Shown here: positions 24,662-32,959 of the stretch, in pieces
Position numbering within the stretch: the stretch's first letter is position 1
How the letters are laid out: the number at the start of each line of letters is the position of its first letter
Origin: Peribacillus folii
GTDB lineage: Bacteria > Bacillota > Bacilli > Bacillales > DSM-1321
NCBI RefSeq assembly: GCF_030271255.1
Contig: NZ_JASJOM010000021.1
Location: 1-37,999 of the forward strand
DNA length: 37,999 nt
Reading direction: 5' to 3'
Notes under the pieces: model-generated
Database searches by the model: none
What the model saw: only the letters and a program-made list of their open reading frames with translations
What the model was told of the DNA's origin: nothing
Translations under genes and position numbers: made by a program

Positions 24662-25621
24662 TTAGTTCGTAATGTCTTTTTTCTGGAAGAAGAAGAATGT
24701 CAGCGCTAAAAAGATAAGGTAATAGATGCTGAGTACACCGATTGAAAATCCGAGTGTAGCACCATCGAACATTTCCATCGTTCCCGAAATATACCCTCTT
24801 AAATCAAGGTGCGGGAATAAGATGAATTTTAACCACTCATATTTACCGATGAATGATTGAATGACCATATTTAACGTTGAAGAAGCAAATAAGATGAAGA
24901 TCGATATCCCGACTGCAAGTGCTTGGTTCTTGAATAATGTGCTTAACATGAAGGCAATGGTCGTGATGACCAAGAAGCCCGGTATCCAGTAAACGATCAT
25001 ATCGAAGAAATAGGAGCCGACCACCACTGTACTGAAGCTTCCGAATGCTGCCGGGTCGAGCATCTTATCTGAATAAGATCCATTGCCAAAGAATATGATT
25101 CCGATCAGATAACTGAAAATGATTAAGCTCACAAGCAGTAACGCTGCGAATAAGAGGGAAGTGATATATTTGGAAAGAAGGATCTTCCAGCGTTTATAAG
25201 GTCTGATCAGCAGTTGTTTAATGGTGCCATCCGAAAATTCAGAGGAAACCATCGAGCTGCAAACGATCACGGCGAATAAGGTTATGAATGATGTCAGCGA
25301 TACAGTCCACTCTGCCATATAGGTCCAGTTGGTGCTTAAGTTAGGATTGATATCATCAGCCAAAAGCTGCTTATTGAGGTCGATCTCGTCCATGATCGCG
25401 GCCTTTTCATCCTCACTGATATCTTTGGCTTCCAATGCTTTTTGCTGTTCCTGTATATCCGCTTTCACTTCCTGCTTCCAATCCTTGCCCGATTCATCCG
25501 GACTCAGTTTCATGTCGATGAATGCAGTCCCTATGGCTGCCACTAATAGAAACGCGATAAATATATAAGTCGATCCTTTTGAAAAGATTTTCATCCATTC
25601 ATTTTTCACTAAGGATATCAT
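24662..25621 (-). CDS. ABC-2 type transporter permease
   Basis: A 319-residue membrane protein. One helix lies near the N-terminus (about 15-33), followed by a Lys/Glu-rich extracytoplasmic region of about 75 residues, then five more helices to the C-terminus. This is the layout of ABC-2 permeases that pair with BcrA/NatA-type ATPases. Its start overlaps the ATPase stop (ATGA). It probably exports or resists a peptide or antibiotic, but the sequence does not show which. Confidence 0.88.
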   Translation of the reverse strand: MISLVKNEWMKIFSKGSTYIFIAFLLVAAIGTAFIDMKLSPDESGKDWKQEVKADIQEQQKALEAKDISEDEKAAIMDEIDLNKQLLADDINPNLSTNWTYMAEWTVSLTSFITLFAVIVCSSMVSSEFSDGTIKQLLIRPYKRWKILLSKYITSLLFAALLLVSLIIFSYLIGIIFFGNGSYSDKMLDPAAFGSFSTVVVGSYFFDMIVYWIPGFLVITTIAFMLSTLFKNQALAVGISIFILFASSTLNMVIQSFIGKYEWLKFILFPHLDLRGYISGTMEMFDGATLGFSIGVLSIYYLIFLALTFFFFQKKDITN

Positions 25622-26550
25622 ACAGACTCCCTCATTTCCTGCTCGGTAATTTCAAAGAATTTATCTTCCAATGATTTTCTTGTGATGCCAATTTCATAAA
25701 CATCCAGTTCGTTATCATTGAATCGCTTATTGATTTGGGCCGTTTGTTCACGTGTAGCGGAAACGGAAATGGTATTCAACGCAGATTTAAGAATCGGGAT
25801 TTCCGCAAACTGTTCCTGAAGAACCTTGTTGGCCAGTGCCCCGTCATTGACGGTAAAGGAAACTTCATGGATCGTTTCCGTTTTTTCATCGATCATATGC
25901 TCTTTCGTATGTATCAATTTCCCTTTTTCGATGACGGCAAAGCTATCACACATCAATTGCATTTCCGATAGCAAATGCGAGGATATCAATATCCCGACGC
26001 CCTCACTTGCCAGTACCTTCAAATAATCGCGAAACTCGCGAATCCCTTGCGGATCCAAGCCATTCGTCGGTTCATCAAAGATCAATAACGAAGGTTTATG
26101 CAGGATGGCCTGTGCCACGCCAAGGCGCTGCCGCATTCCCAATGAGTAGGTTTTGACCTTCTTATCGATCGCATGATCCAATTTCACAAGCTTGATGACC
26201 TCTTCTATTCGCTCATTCGATATGTCATTCGGAGACATGCGAGCATAATGAAGGATATTCTTCCTGCCGGTCATGTACTTATAAAATTCGGGGTTTTCAA
26301 CGATGGCCCCCAATTGATTCATCGCACCCTCGAAGTCTTTATCAAGATCGCTGCCATTGATCATCACGGAACCGCCGGTACGATTGATCAGACCAGTGAT
26401 CATCCGGATGATCGTCGTTTTTCCAGCTCCGTTCGGACCAAGCAAGCCGAAGATCTCATTGCTTTTTATCTCGAAGCTAACATTGTCCACAATGGTCGCA
26501 TTGCCAATTTTTTTGGTTAAGGATTGGACCTTAAGAACTGCATCAGACAT
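25618..26550 (-). CDS. ABC transporter ATP-binding protein (BcrA/NatA-like)
   Basis: A 310-residue ATPase. Walker A GPNGAGKTT (about 38-46), signature SLGMRQRLGVAQAI (about 136-149) and Walker B LLIFDEPTNGLDP (about 155-167) are intact, and the H-loop is in ISSHLLSEM. The C-terminal extension (about 220-310) is typical of the BcrA/DrrA type. First gene of a two-gene operon with the permease. No two-component system is adjacent, unlike many bacitracin modules. Confidence 0.93.
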   Translation of the reverse strand: MSDAVLKVQSLTKKIGNATIVDNVSFEIKSNEIFGLLGPNGAGKTTIIRMITGLINRTGGSVMINGSDLDKDFEGAMNQLGAIVENPEFYKYMTGRKNILHYARMSPNDISNERIEEVIKLVKLDHAIDKKVKTYSLGMRQRLGVAQAILHKPSLLIFDEPTNGLDPQGIREFRDYLKVLASEGVGILISSHLLSEMQLMCDSFAVIEKGKLIHTKEHMIDEKTETIHEVSFTVNDGALANKVLQEQFAEIPILKSALNTISVSATREQTAQINKRFNDNELDVYEIGITRKSLEDKFFEITEQEMRESV

Positions 26551-26857
26551 ATAGTACCTTCCTTTTTACGTATTTTCCAAAATCACACAATTTCAACATT
26601 ACCATATTATCCATATCATGACTATATTGATATTCTTCCATTAACATCTCCTCTGATCCGTCTCCTTTTCATACGTTTTTGCTAGAATTAAGTTTCATTT
26701 TTCTGGTAAAAGGTAATGTACGGTAAGCCTTTCGCTGGGAGACTGCAGACGTACCTGGTAATAGAACGCCGCTCGCAGAAGAAGCGAAACGAAAAAACCG
26801 AAGACTTGTCATATCTTCGGCGTCGGGTATTGGCGATGAATTAGCCAACCATCGAAA
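26551..26857. other. Intergenic region with HAD-gene terminator and repeat-like remnant
   Basis: CCGAAGA (26798-26804) and TCTTCGG (26814-26820) with minus-strand T run form the terminator of the HAD gene. The stretch 26725-26790 (GGGAGACTGCAGACGTACC region) resembles a dispersed Bacillaceae intergenic repeat as I remember it. A 42-codon plus frame from 26716 crosses the hairpin and is probably not real. Confidence 0.5.
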
Positions 26858-27511
26858 TCATTGCTCAATCTCTCTTATGACATCTGCGAGGCTTTTTTCC
26901 AGCATGGATTGAAGGCGTAAGGAATGATGTTCAAACGCTAATGCCTCCGTCACCGGATTAGGCACGATTACGCATTTCACACCAGCCTTCAAGGCCGCCT
27001 GGAGTCCATTCAATGAATCTTCAAAGGCGACGGCCTCAGCCGGAGCGACATCGAGCACTTCCATTGCCTTTACATACAAATCAGGTGCTGGTTTAACATG
27101 GGCTACATCATCGCCCGTGATGATGGCCTCAAAATAGTGCAGCAGCCCAAGCTTCTCCAAATAAAGGGTGACCCACTCTTTGGATGAACTTGACGCAAGG
27201 GCAATTTTGTAGCCTGATTTCCTTGCTTCCTCTAAATACTCTTTTACTCCTTCACGTGCCTCGGGAGTCTTCATCTTTCCTTCATGCAGGCTTTTTGCCT
27301 TCGTTTCAATTTCATTAATATTGTATCTCTCACCTAACTGCGATTGGAAATACGCATTAAGTTCCGTATTATCGGTGCCGATGCAGGTAACAAATTGCTC
27401 GAGGGGCAAGTCGGTTTCATAAAAACCCATCGTTTCTTTATACGCTTCATACCAAGCCGTTTCCGTGTCTACAATCAAACCGTCAAAGTCAAAAATAACC
27501 GCTTTAATCAT
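26858..27511 (-). CDS. HAD-superfamily phosphatase (YhcW/beta-phosphoglucomutase-like)
   Basis: A 217-residue HAD hydrolase of subfamily IA. Motif I FDFDGLIVDTE (Asp8 and Asp10), motif II LASSSS, the Lys in HVKPAPDLY and motif IV FEDSLNG are complete. A helical cap (about 20-85) selects the substrate. It resembles B. subtilis YhcW and should dephosphorylate small phosphosugars. The ATG at 27511 with GGGAGGGAAAG upstream is the start; the open frame reaching 27622 has no ribosome site. Confidence 0.9.
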   Translation of the reverse strand: MIKAVIFDFDGLIVDTETAWYEAYKETMGFYETDLPLEQFVTCIGTDNTELNAYFQSQLGERYNINEIETKAKSLHEGKMKTPEAREGVKEYLEEARKSGYKIALASSSSKEWVTLYLEKLGLLHYFEAIITGDDVAHVKPAPDLYVKAMEVLDVAPAEAVAFEDSLNGLQAALKAGVKCVIVPNPVTEALAFEHHSLRLQSMLEKSLADVIREIEQ

Positions 27512-27791
27512 TTTCTTTCCCTCCCTTGGACTGCTTGAGGACAAAGCTATCCTTATTCCACTCAACCTGTTCATTAAGGATTCTAGGATATCGTTTCCTT
27601 CTTGTAAAATCAAATGCACCATCCATGGATACTAAGGATATCGTAGCCCTATTTCCGCCTCATTTCTTTTCGTCACCGTTACATGTTTTAACATTTCCTT
27701 AGTGCCTTCGCGGTGTTTTTCCCTGCCTGCGCTATAAAAGGGGAAGCGGGCACGAATCGTTTAACTGCAGGAAACTACGAGGAGGATAAAC

Positions 27792-28589
27792 ATGAAGAGA
27801 TTGATAGTAATGATTTTAACGGCTTCTGTATTCATTCTAGGGGTTTGCTTGCCAACTGAAGGCGAGGCCGCAGTCGGGAACCGCACCCTTTCATCCGGGA
27901 TGAGTAATAATGATGTAAAGGAGCTCCAGGAATTATTAATGACAAAAGGGGTTTTCCCTTATCATGAAGAAACAGGATATTACGGGCCGATCACAAAAGC
28001 ATCGGTTAAGAAGTTTCAGGCAAAGTCGGGATTGAAGGCCGATGGGATAGCAGGAACGCAAACGAATAAAAAAATACAGGTGTTGCGCAGCGGGGATATG
28101 GGACGACCTGTAGCCAAGCTGCAAAGGTTGTTAAAATCATGGGCTGTTTACACAGGAACGATTGATGGCATCTATGGCAAAGGTACAAAGCAAGCCGTGC
28201 TGGCTTTTCAAAAACAACAAGGTTTAGCGGCAGATGGCATAGCCGGTGCACGGACCTTCAGTACATTACAAACGAAGGCGAGTGCAGCAGAATCACCCGT
28301 TAAGGAGCTGACGGTTGCCAGTACAGCTTATACGGCTAGCTGTTCAGGATGCTCAGGCACCACCAGAATGGGCGTCGACCTGAAAACGTATGATGATGCC
28401 AAACTTATAGCCGTCGACCCGAACGTGATTCCGTTAGGCTCCATCGTCGAAGTCGAAGGCTATGGACGAGCCATTGCCGCAGATACGGGCGGTGCGATCA
28501 AAGGAAACAGAATCGATGTATTCATCGCAAAGGAAAATGATGCGTTAACATGGGGAAGAAAGCAAGTGAAGGTCAAGATCATTAAATGA
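27792..28589 (+). CDS. Peptidoglycan-binding protein with C-terminal 3D domain
   Basis: A 265-residue secreted protein. Signal peptide 1-27 (cleavage near GEAA). Two PG_binding_1 repeats follow, about 34-92 and 97-155, each with a GYYGP or GIYGK turn and the KxxQxxxGLxADGIAG pattern. The 3D domain lies at about 175-265, with DTGGAIKGNRIDVF carrying the conserved Asp residues of MltA-like/YocH-type wall lytic enzymes. It should act in cell-wall or spore-cortex turnover. GAGGAGG precedes the ATG, and a strong terminator follows. Confidence 0.92.
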   Translation: MKRLIVMILTASVFILGVCLPTEGEAAVGNRTLSSGMSNNDVKELQELLMTKGVFPYHEETGYYGPITKASVKKFQAKSGLKADGIAGTQTNKKIQVLRSGDMGRPVAKLQRLLKSWAVYTGTIDGIYGKGTKQAVLAFQKQQGLAADGIAGARTFSTLQTKASAAESPVKELTVASTAYTASCSGCSGTTRMGVDLKTYDDAKLIAVDPNVIPLGSIVEVEGYGRAIAADTGGAIKGNRIDVFIAKENDALTWGRKQVKVKIIK

Positions 28590-28611
28590 TTTAAGCCGGT
28601 ACATAACCGAA

Positions 28612-28647
28612 AGAGCAAGCATGGTCCTCCATGCCTGCTCTTTTTTT
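28612..28647 (+). terminator. Terminator of the 3D-domain gene
   Basis: AGAGCAAGCATGG (28612-28624) pairs with CCATGCCTGCTCT (28629-28641), followed by a T run. Confidence 0.9.
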
Positions 28648-28663
28648 CCGATCACGACGATTC

Positions 28664-29185
28664 TCACACCAACTTATACATCAGGATGTCATCGAGATAG
28701 TCATGATCATTCAGCTTATACTCCCTGATTTTACGCCCTTCTTCCACAAACCCCATCTTTTTGTATAAGGAGATCGCCCGATGATTGGTGGAGAACACGC
28801 CCAAACTCACCTTTTCAATGAGCGGGTTCGCTTCTGCCCAGTCCAATAGTGCACCAAGCAGCTTCTTTCCGATTCCCATCTCCCGGTACTTGTTGCTGAT
28901 CATCAATCCGAATGAGCCCTTGTGGGAAAGCCTCTTCCGTTTTTCCGTTTGAAAGGCTATCCAGCCAATGACCTCCCCCTTCATCTCGGCGACAATGATC
29001 GTTTCCCTGTCATTTTCCAATAGCTGTTCTATCCAGTCCCTTTGCTGCTGCTCCGTTTTATTGAATTCGTCAGATACGGCAATGAAATACTCGCCTTCAG
29101 AAATAACGGCATGCTGTATGGCCAAAACCGCCTCTGCATCTTTCCATTCACCAGTCCTGATCATACATGAGAGCGTCTCAGACAT
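28664..29185 (-). CDS. GNAT family N-acetyltransferase
   Basis: A 173-residue acetyl-CoA-dependent acetyltransferase. The fold runs from LSCMIRTGEWKDAEAVLAI to the C-terminal YKLNDHDYLDDILMYKLV. The acetyl-CoA loop is YREMGIGKKLLGALLDWAE, and FSTNHRAISLYKKMGF is the typical GNAT motif B. The ATG at 29185 follows GGGGGAGGGAAGAAGG at ideal spacing, so I take it as the start. The same frame continues upstream into a decayed VOC domain and would give a 285-residue fusion from a TTG at 29521. The substrate is unknown; the RimI/RimJ-like or SpeG-like branch is likely. Confidence 0.85.
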   Translation of the reverse strand: MSETLSCMIRTGEWKDAEAVLAIQHAVISEGEYFIAVSDEFNKTEQQQRDWIEQLLENDRETIIVAEMKGEVIGWIAFQTEKRKRLSHKGSFGLMISNKYREMGIGKKLLGALLDWAEANPLIEKVSLGVFSTNHRAISLYKKMGFVEEGRKIREYKLNDHDYLDDILMYKLV

Positions 29186-29563
29186 CCTTCTTCCCTCCCC
29201 CGCGGAAATCATCTGTGAAAACCTTAATAAATCCCCATCCGGATCTTGCACTAAAATCTCTTTGACCATCACATCTCTATATAGCTTTATTCCTCGGCCT
29301 TTCAAAGCAGCTGCCCTTCCTTCAACATCTTCCACTTCAATGTGAAAGTTGACTCCTCTGCCTAGCGGATGCATCAACTCCGCTGTATTCCAGCTCCCGT
29401 TAATTTCTTCGAACAACATCTGCGCTTCGCCTAAGGAACGAAAGGCGGATTTATCTTCAACACGTTCATATGCCAAATCAAATTGCAAAATACCAAGATA
29501 AAATTTCTTCGATTCATCCAAATTCGATACTGATCATTCCGGTATTAGTGCCGTGTACCTCAT
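29186..29563 (-). pseudogene. VOC/glyoxalase-fold gene with premature stop
   Basis: In one frame from ATG 29563 the sequence reads MRYTALIPE, TGA, SVSNLDESKKFYLGILQF and on to ILVQDPDGDLLRFSQ. This is the N- and C-terminus of a VOC (bleomycin-resistance-like) protein. The TGA at 29534-29536 sits where the family has Leu in PELSVSNL, so a TTA to TGA change is the simplest cause. The middle also looks shortened between GIKLYRD and KEILVQ, relative to relatives as I recall them. No stop separates it from the GNAT gene. Confidence 0.7.
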
Positions 29564-29581
29564 GTTTGCTTAATCCCCGTA

Positions 29582-30586
29582 TCAACGTAATGCCACGTCC
29601 AAATCGATGTGAACGATCGGGCGATTTTCGATGATTCTTTTTTCAATGGTTCGAACCGCTTCGTTCCATTGCCGATCTTCCTTCTTCCAATCATATTTTT
29701 TATAAAAAAAATTATATAACGTAAGATCCCTTACCTTCAAAAACAAAGGAATCGCCTCGTAATCTTCACGTGATAGTTCATTTTCCGCCTCATATCCCCT
29801 TATGAATTCCTTCATGAATGTAGCGGCATATCCATTAAGGTTTGCCACGCCCTCGCGTTCCAAGCTCCATATCAAATAATATAAAGGGATGGCCAAGTCG
29901 CTGGCGAACCAGTGATTGGAACAGTCATCAAAGTCAAAGACGTAGATCTTCCCTTCATGATAATGGAAATTCCCCTGATGAATATCGGAATGAATCAAGC
30001 CGAAGTTATCCCGGTGAACGGGCAGGTCCTTCAGCTTCCTGATGATTGCTTCCTGCTGGCGCAACACTTGTTCCGGAGCATCCGCTTGATAGTATGCAGC
30101 ATCCAATAATTCCTCTTCATGCCAATCCATCCTTCGATAATGGCCGGGTATGTAGTCTTTTGTTATTTGATGCTGCTGGCCTATCGTTTTCCCCCAGACA
30201 TAAAATAAGTCTCCCTTATGATTTCCATCCGATAGCTTCACTCTTGCACCCGGCGCTTTTTCAAACAGGCAGCAATGAAACTCCGATCCATCCAGCCCCT
30301 TTACCACCTCAACCAGGTTCTGATTCCTTGAATGGAGGACCCTCGGAACCGCACACCCCTTATCCTGTAAATACTCCATCCACTTTAGCTCGGCCAGCAC
30401 TTGATCTTTTGCCCGATGTGATTGATGGGTCAACCTCAGGATGTATGGTGTCCCGTCGCGATAAACTTCAAATACATAGTTCTCCGCATCGCCCAGTTTA
30501 ACCGGTTTCCCTGCATCCACTTGAAAAAAACGGCCGGCCAACTCCACCATGTCCGGCGTGAAAATCCGTTCTATCGATGCTTCCAA
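29582..30586 (-). CDS. APH/choline-kinase-fold phosphotransferase
   Basis: A 334-residue kinase-like protein. The ATP-binding lobe includes YVFEVYRDGTPYILRLTHQSHR. The catalytic Brenner motif is HSDIHQGN, and VFDFDDC holds the metal-binding Asp. The family includes aminoglycoside, homoserine and stress-response (SrkA/YerI-like) kinases; B. subtilis YerI is similar in length. The TTG at 30586 after AAGGGAGTGAAGGA is preferred. The open frame to 30721 starts without a ribosome site and adds 45 unrelated residues. Located between the GNAT gene and yfmQ; resistance is not implied. Confidence 0.85.
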   Translation of the reverse strand: MEASIERIFTPDMVELAGRFFQVDAGKPVKLGDAENYVFEVYRDGTPYILRLTHQSHRAKDQVLAELKWMEYLQDKGCAVPRVLHSRNQNLVEVVKGLDGSEFHCCLFEKAPGARVKLSDGNHKGDLFYVWGKTIGQQHQITKDYIPGHYRRMDWHEEELLDAAYYQADAPEQVLRQQEAIIRKLKDLPVHRDNFGLIHSDIHQGNFHYHEGKIYVFDFDDCSNHWFASDLAIPLYYLIWSLEREGVANLNGYAATFMKEFIRGYEAENELSREDYEAIPLFLKVRDLTLYNFFYKKYDWKKEDRQWNEAVRTIEKRIIENRPIVHIDLDVALR

Positions 30587-30835
30587 ATCCTTCACTCCCT
30601 TGTATGATCCGTGAAAAAAAGTCTTATCTTGCTTATACGATATCCCGGTGGCTTTTCCCTTTATTTTCCTGGTGTTTTTTTCAAAGTCGACACAAGGACA
30701 CACGGATACAAATGTGTACAAATTAAGAATTTTGATTGTTTCATAGGAAAAACTTCGGGAGTCGTTGTGCTTCGAGATGCACAGTCATGCTATCATCAAG
30801 TCATAACAATATTTTAGTATGTAAGGAGAATATAG

Positions 30836-31285
30836 ATGACAACGACTGCGATAATCATAACCATCATTCTTAGTGTCATTAAGCTCTTGGCGTCCTGCCT
30901 TCCAACCAGTACGGTGAATTGGATCCTAAAGAAATTCGAACTTCATTTTGAACTCAGCCACGCCAATACAAGCTTAACCATCCAGGGGAAACGCTTGGAG
31001 GGGGAAGACAAACAGCAGGTTATAGAGCATTATAACGAGGCAAAATTCTTAAAGAAGCAACATATATTCCCGGGTAATGAACGATTGTTTTTACAGCGGG
31101 AAGATGGGGGGACGCCATTGATCGTTGATACGAAACAAGGGAAAAAAGATATAAGGCTGCATGTATTCATATACAATGACCACATCGATGTAGTTAAACA
31201 ATATAAGAAGAAATTAGCTGCCTATACCTTGTCCTCCGATAACCTTCAGGAACGATCCATGCAGCTCAGCAGCGAATTAGCGTAA
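30836..31285 (+). CDS. yfmQ: YfmQ-like protein
   Basis: A 149-residue protein with one N-terminal transmembrane helix (about 4-22) and a cytoplasmic or surface domain. The pattern GKRLEGEDKQQVIEHYNEA, FPGNERLF, GGTPLIVDTKQGKKDI and VVKQYKKKLAAYTL agrees with B. subtilis YfmQ as I remember it. Its function is unknown. AAGGAG lies seven to eight bases before the ATG, and a strong terminator follows. Confidence 0.85.
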   Translation: MTTTAIIITIILSVIKLLASCLPTSTVNWILKKFELHFELSHANTSLTIQGKRLEGEDKQQVIEHYNEAKFLKKQHIFPGNERLFLQREDGGTPLIVDTKQGKKDIRLHVFIYNDHIDVVKQYKKKLAAYTLSSDNLQERSMQLSSELA

Positions 31286-31293
31286 AAAATAAT

Positions 31294-31342
31294 AAAAAAG
31301 CTCCCGTTTGAAATAAGCTGCATTTCAAAATGGGAGCTTTTT
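31294..31342 (+). terminator. Terminator of yfmQ
   Basis: AAAAAGCTCCC and GGGAGCTTTTT (outer arms about 31295-31305 and 31332-31342), with an inner TTTGAAAT/ATTTCAAA stem, form a long hairpin ending in T. Confidence 0.9.
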
Positions 31343-31559
31343 CATTCCAATCGGCAGCTGATTCAACTAGTTAAGCCACCCCATTTCTTTCGGAACGATC
31401 GGAGGGAAATCATATATGGCAAAAACTCAAGTTTGGTGATGATTTTCCAAGGCATAACCCCTGCGCTACCCTATAAAAAATTTTCCTCGGCTAACTCTTT
31501 ACACTCTTTACAGCCCACCATCTAAAAGAGGCTGCTTGGGATTTGAGTAGCCGGTCATT

Positions 31560-31682
31560 GATAGTACCGCTTGTGCCCAAAGTTTTGGAGGGCATGGAAT
31601 GGGGGCGTTGCATTGCACTGCATCCCTTATCCAGAGGCGGTCCGTGAGCGAGTGTCGCACCTTCCGTTCCACTCCCCTCAGG
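31560..31682 (-). repeat. Probable copy of a dispersed Bacillaceae intergenic repeat
   Basis: On the minus strand the stretch begins GGGGAGTGGAACGGAAGGTG (31663-31682) and ends near GGATGCAGTGCAATGCAACG. From memory, similar GGAGTGGAACGGAAGGTGCG...CTGCAGTGGAATGGAACG elements occur between Bacillus genes. The ORFs crossing it (31508-31735 and its shadow) lack ribosome sites and look like by-products. The sequence from 31343 to 31560 shows nothing else. Confidence 0.45.
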
Positions 31683-31877
31683 TTAACCAATATAAACCTC
31701 GGCCCTTTCTTTGCTGGCGAATTCAATTTGTTCATTATCTAAATCTAAACCAGGCGAATGCCCATTTTCCATTTTTATTACGATGGAGGATTTATCTTGC
31801 AAATGATTGTCTTCCTCTAAATGACTGATCACGGCTGCCTGATTTTTTAATGGCGGATAATGGGTCCAGTAGTTCCG
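31683..31877 (-). pseudogene. Start-less coding-like remnant downstream of galM
   Basis: A 64-codon minus-strand frame, from RNYWTHYPPLKNQAAVISHL to EFASKERAEVYIG, has protein-like composition and codon use but no ATG or ribosome site. It is preceded by a TAA. It may be the C-terminus of a deleted gene; I do not recognise the family. Confidence 0.3.
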
Positions 31878-31892
31878 TTACATCAAAGGAAT

Positions 31893-32942
31893 TCAATCGA
31901 TTGTGCCAAAGCGCCACTTGGTCACAGACGTATACCGCTCTCCCTTATCCACAAGCGTCGCAGGGAACTGAGGATGATGGATGGCATCCGGGATACCTTG
32001 GGTTTCGAGGCACAGCCCCAAATATTTTCCCGATTGCTTTCCGCGCATGTAAAAATCATCTTCCAGTTGATTGCCAGTGTAAAGGATCACCGCGGGCTGA
32101 TTGGTTTCGATGGTCAGTCTGCGGCCGCTTTCGTCATCTTCCAAAACGATGGCGGCAAAATTGCTCTCCCGCAGCAGAAAAGGATGATCATATCCGTTTC
32201 CAGCCAAGAGGTTTTGCGGATGTTGTGATATGATCCCTTCATCGATAACACGTCCCTTGCGGAAATCGAAGACAGTCCCCTCCACATCCACAGCCTGGCC
32301 AGTTGGCATCAAGCTTTCATCAAGCTCCAGGAATTGATCGCTGTTTACTGTCAGCCGATGTGATTTGATCGTGTTTTTCAGGTCACCGCTCAAATTAAAA
32401 TAGGTGTGATTCGTCAGATTCAGAATGGTCCTCCGGTCACTTTCCCCTTCATACGTAAGAATGATTTCATTACCGTTTGTAATGGTGTAAATCACCTTCA
32501 GGTCAACCTCGCCGGGGTAGCCCTCCTCCAAATGGCCGCTTGAACGGCTATAACGAATGCTTATGGAGTCGGCCGCTTCGCTGACGGATACGTCCCAAAC
32601 CACTTTATCAAACCCCTTGATGCCGCCATGGAGATGATTACCTAGATTGTTTCGGGCAAGTCTGTACGTCACGCCATCTATAGGAAGGCTGCCATCTTTA
32701 ATCCGGCCCGCATGCCGTCCGATCACTGAGCCAAAATAGGGCGAATGCTCCCGATATTCGGCAACAGAATCAAAACCAAGTACGACATTTTCCTTTTTTC
32801 CATATCGGTCGGGAACGAAAATGCTCGTGATCGTGCAGCCATAATTGAGGCATGTCACCTCCATCCCCGCATCATTGATCACCTTATACTCCATGATTCG
32901 CTTTCCATCCAATTCCCCTAAAAAAGCTTGAAATATCTTCAT
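31893..32942 (-). CDS. galM: Aldose 1-epimerase (mutarotase)
   Basis: A 349-residue GalM that interconverts alpha and beta anomers of galactose or glucose at the entry of the Leloir pathway. The catalytic His is His179 in NLTNHTYFNL, an additional His105 lies in NHLHGG, and the base is Glu313 in LCLETQGIPDA. The ATG at 32942 follows GGAGGAG at ideal spacing; the longer frame to 32975 overlaps galT. Last gene of the GH2-galK-galT-galM operon. It may also act on sugars released by the GH2 enzyme. Confidence 0.95.
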   Translation of the reverse strand: MKIFQAFLGELDGKRIMEYKVINDAGMEVTCLNYGCTITSIFVPDRYGKKENVVLGFDSVAEYREHSPYFGSVIGRHAGRIKDGSLPIDGVTYRLARNNLGNHLHGGIKGFDKVVWDVSVSEAADSISIRYSRSSGHLEEGYPGEVDLKVIYTITNGNEIILTYEGESDRRTILNLTNHTYFNLSGDLKNTIKSHRLTVNSDQFLELDESLMPTGQAVDVEGTVFDFRKGRVIDEGIISQHPQNLLAGNGYDHPFLLRESNFAAIVLEDDESGRRLTIETNQPAVILYTGNQLEDDFYMRGKQSGKYLGLCLETQGIPDAIHHPQFPATLVDKGERYTSVTKWRFGTID

Positions 32943-32959
32943 TTTGATTCTCCTCCATC

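Noticed and set aside
26716..26844. A 42-codon plus-strand ORF starting MYGKPFAGRLQTYL
   Set aside because: The HAD-gene terminator hairpin lies within it, the ribosome site is poor and part of it looks like a dispersed repeat.
31500..31700. Structured RNA such as RNase P RNA, tmRNA or 6S RNA
   Set aside because: Conserved core sequences of these RNAs, as I know them, are not present.
31508..31735. A 75-residue minus-strand ORF starting MNKLNSPAKKGPRF
   Set aside because: It has no ribosome site, crosses a repeat-like element and overlaps a more protein-like frame.
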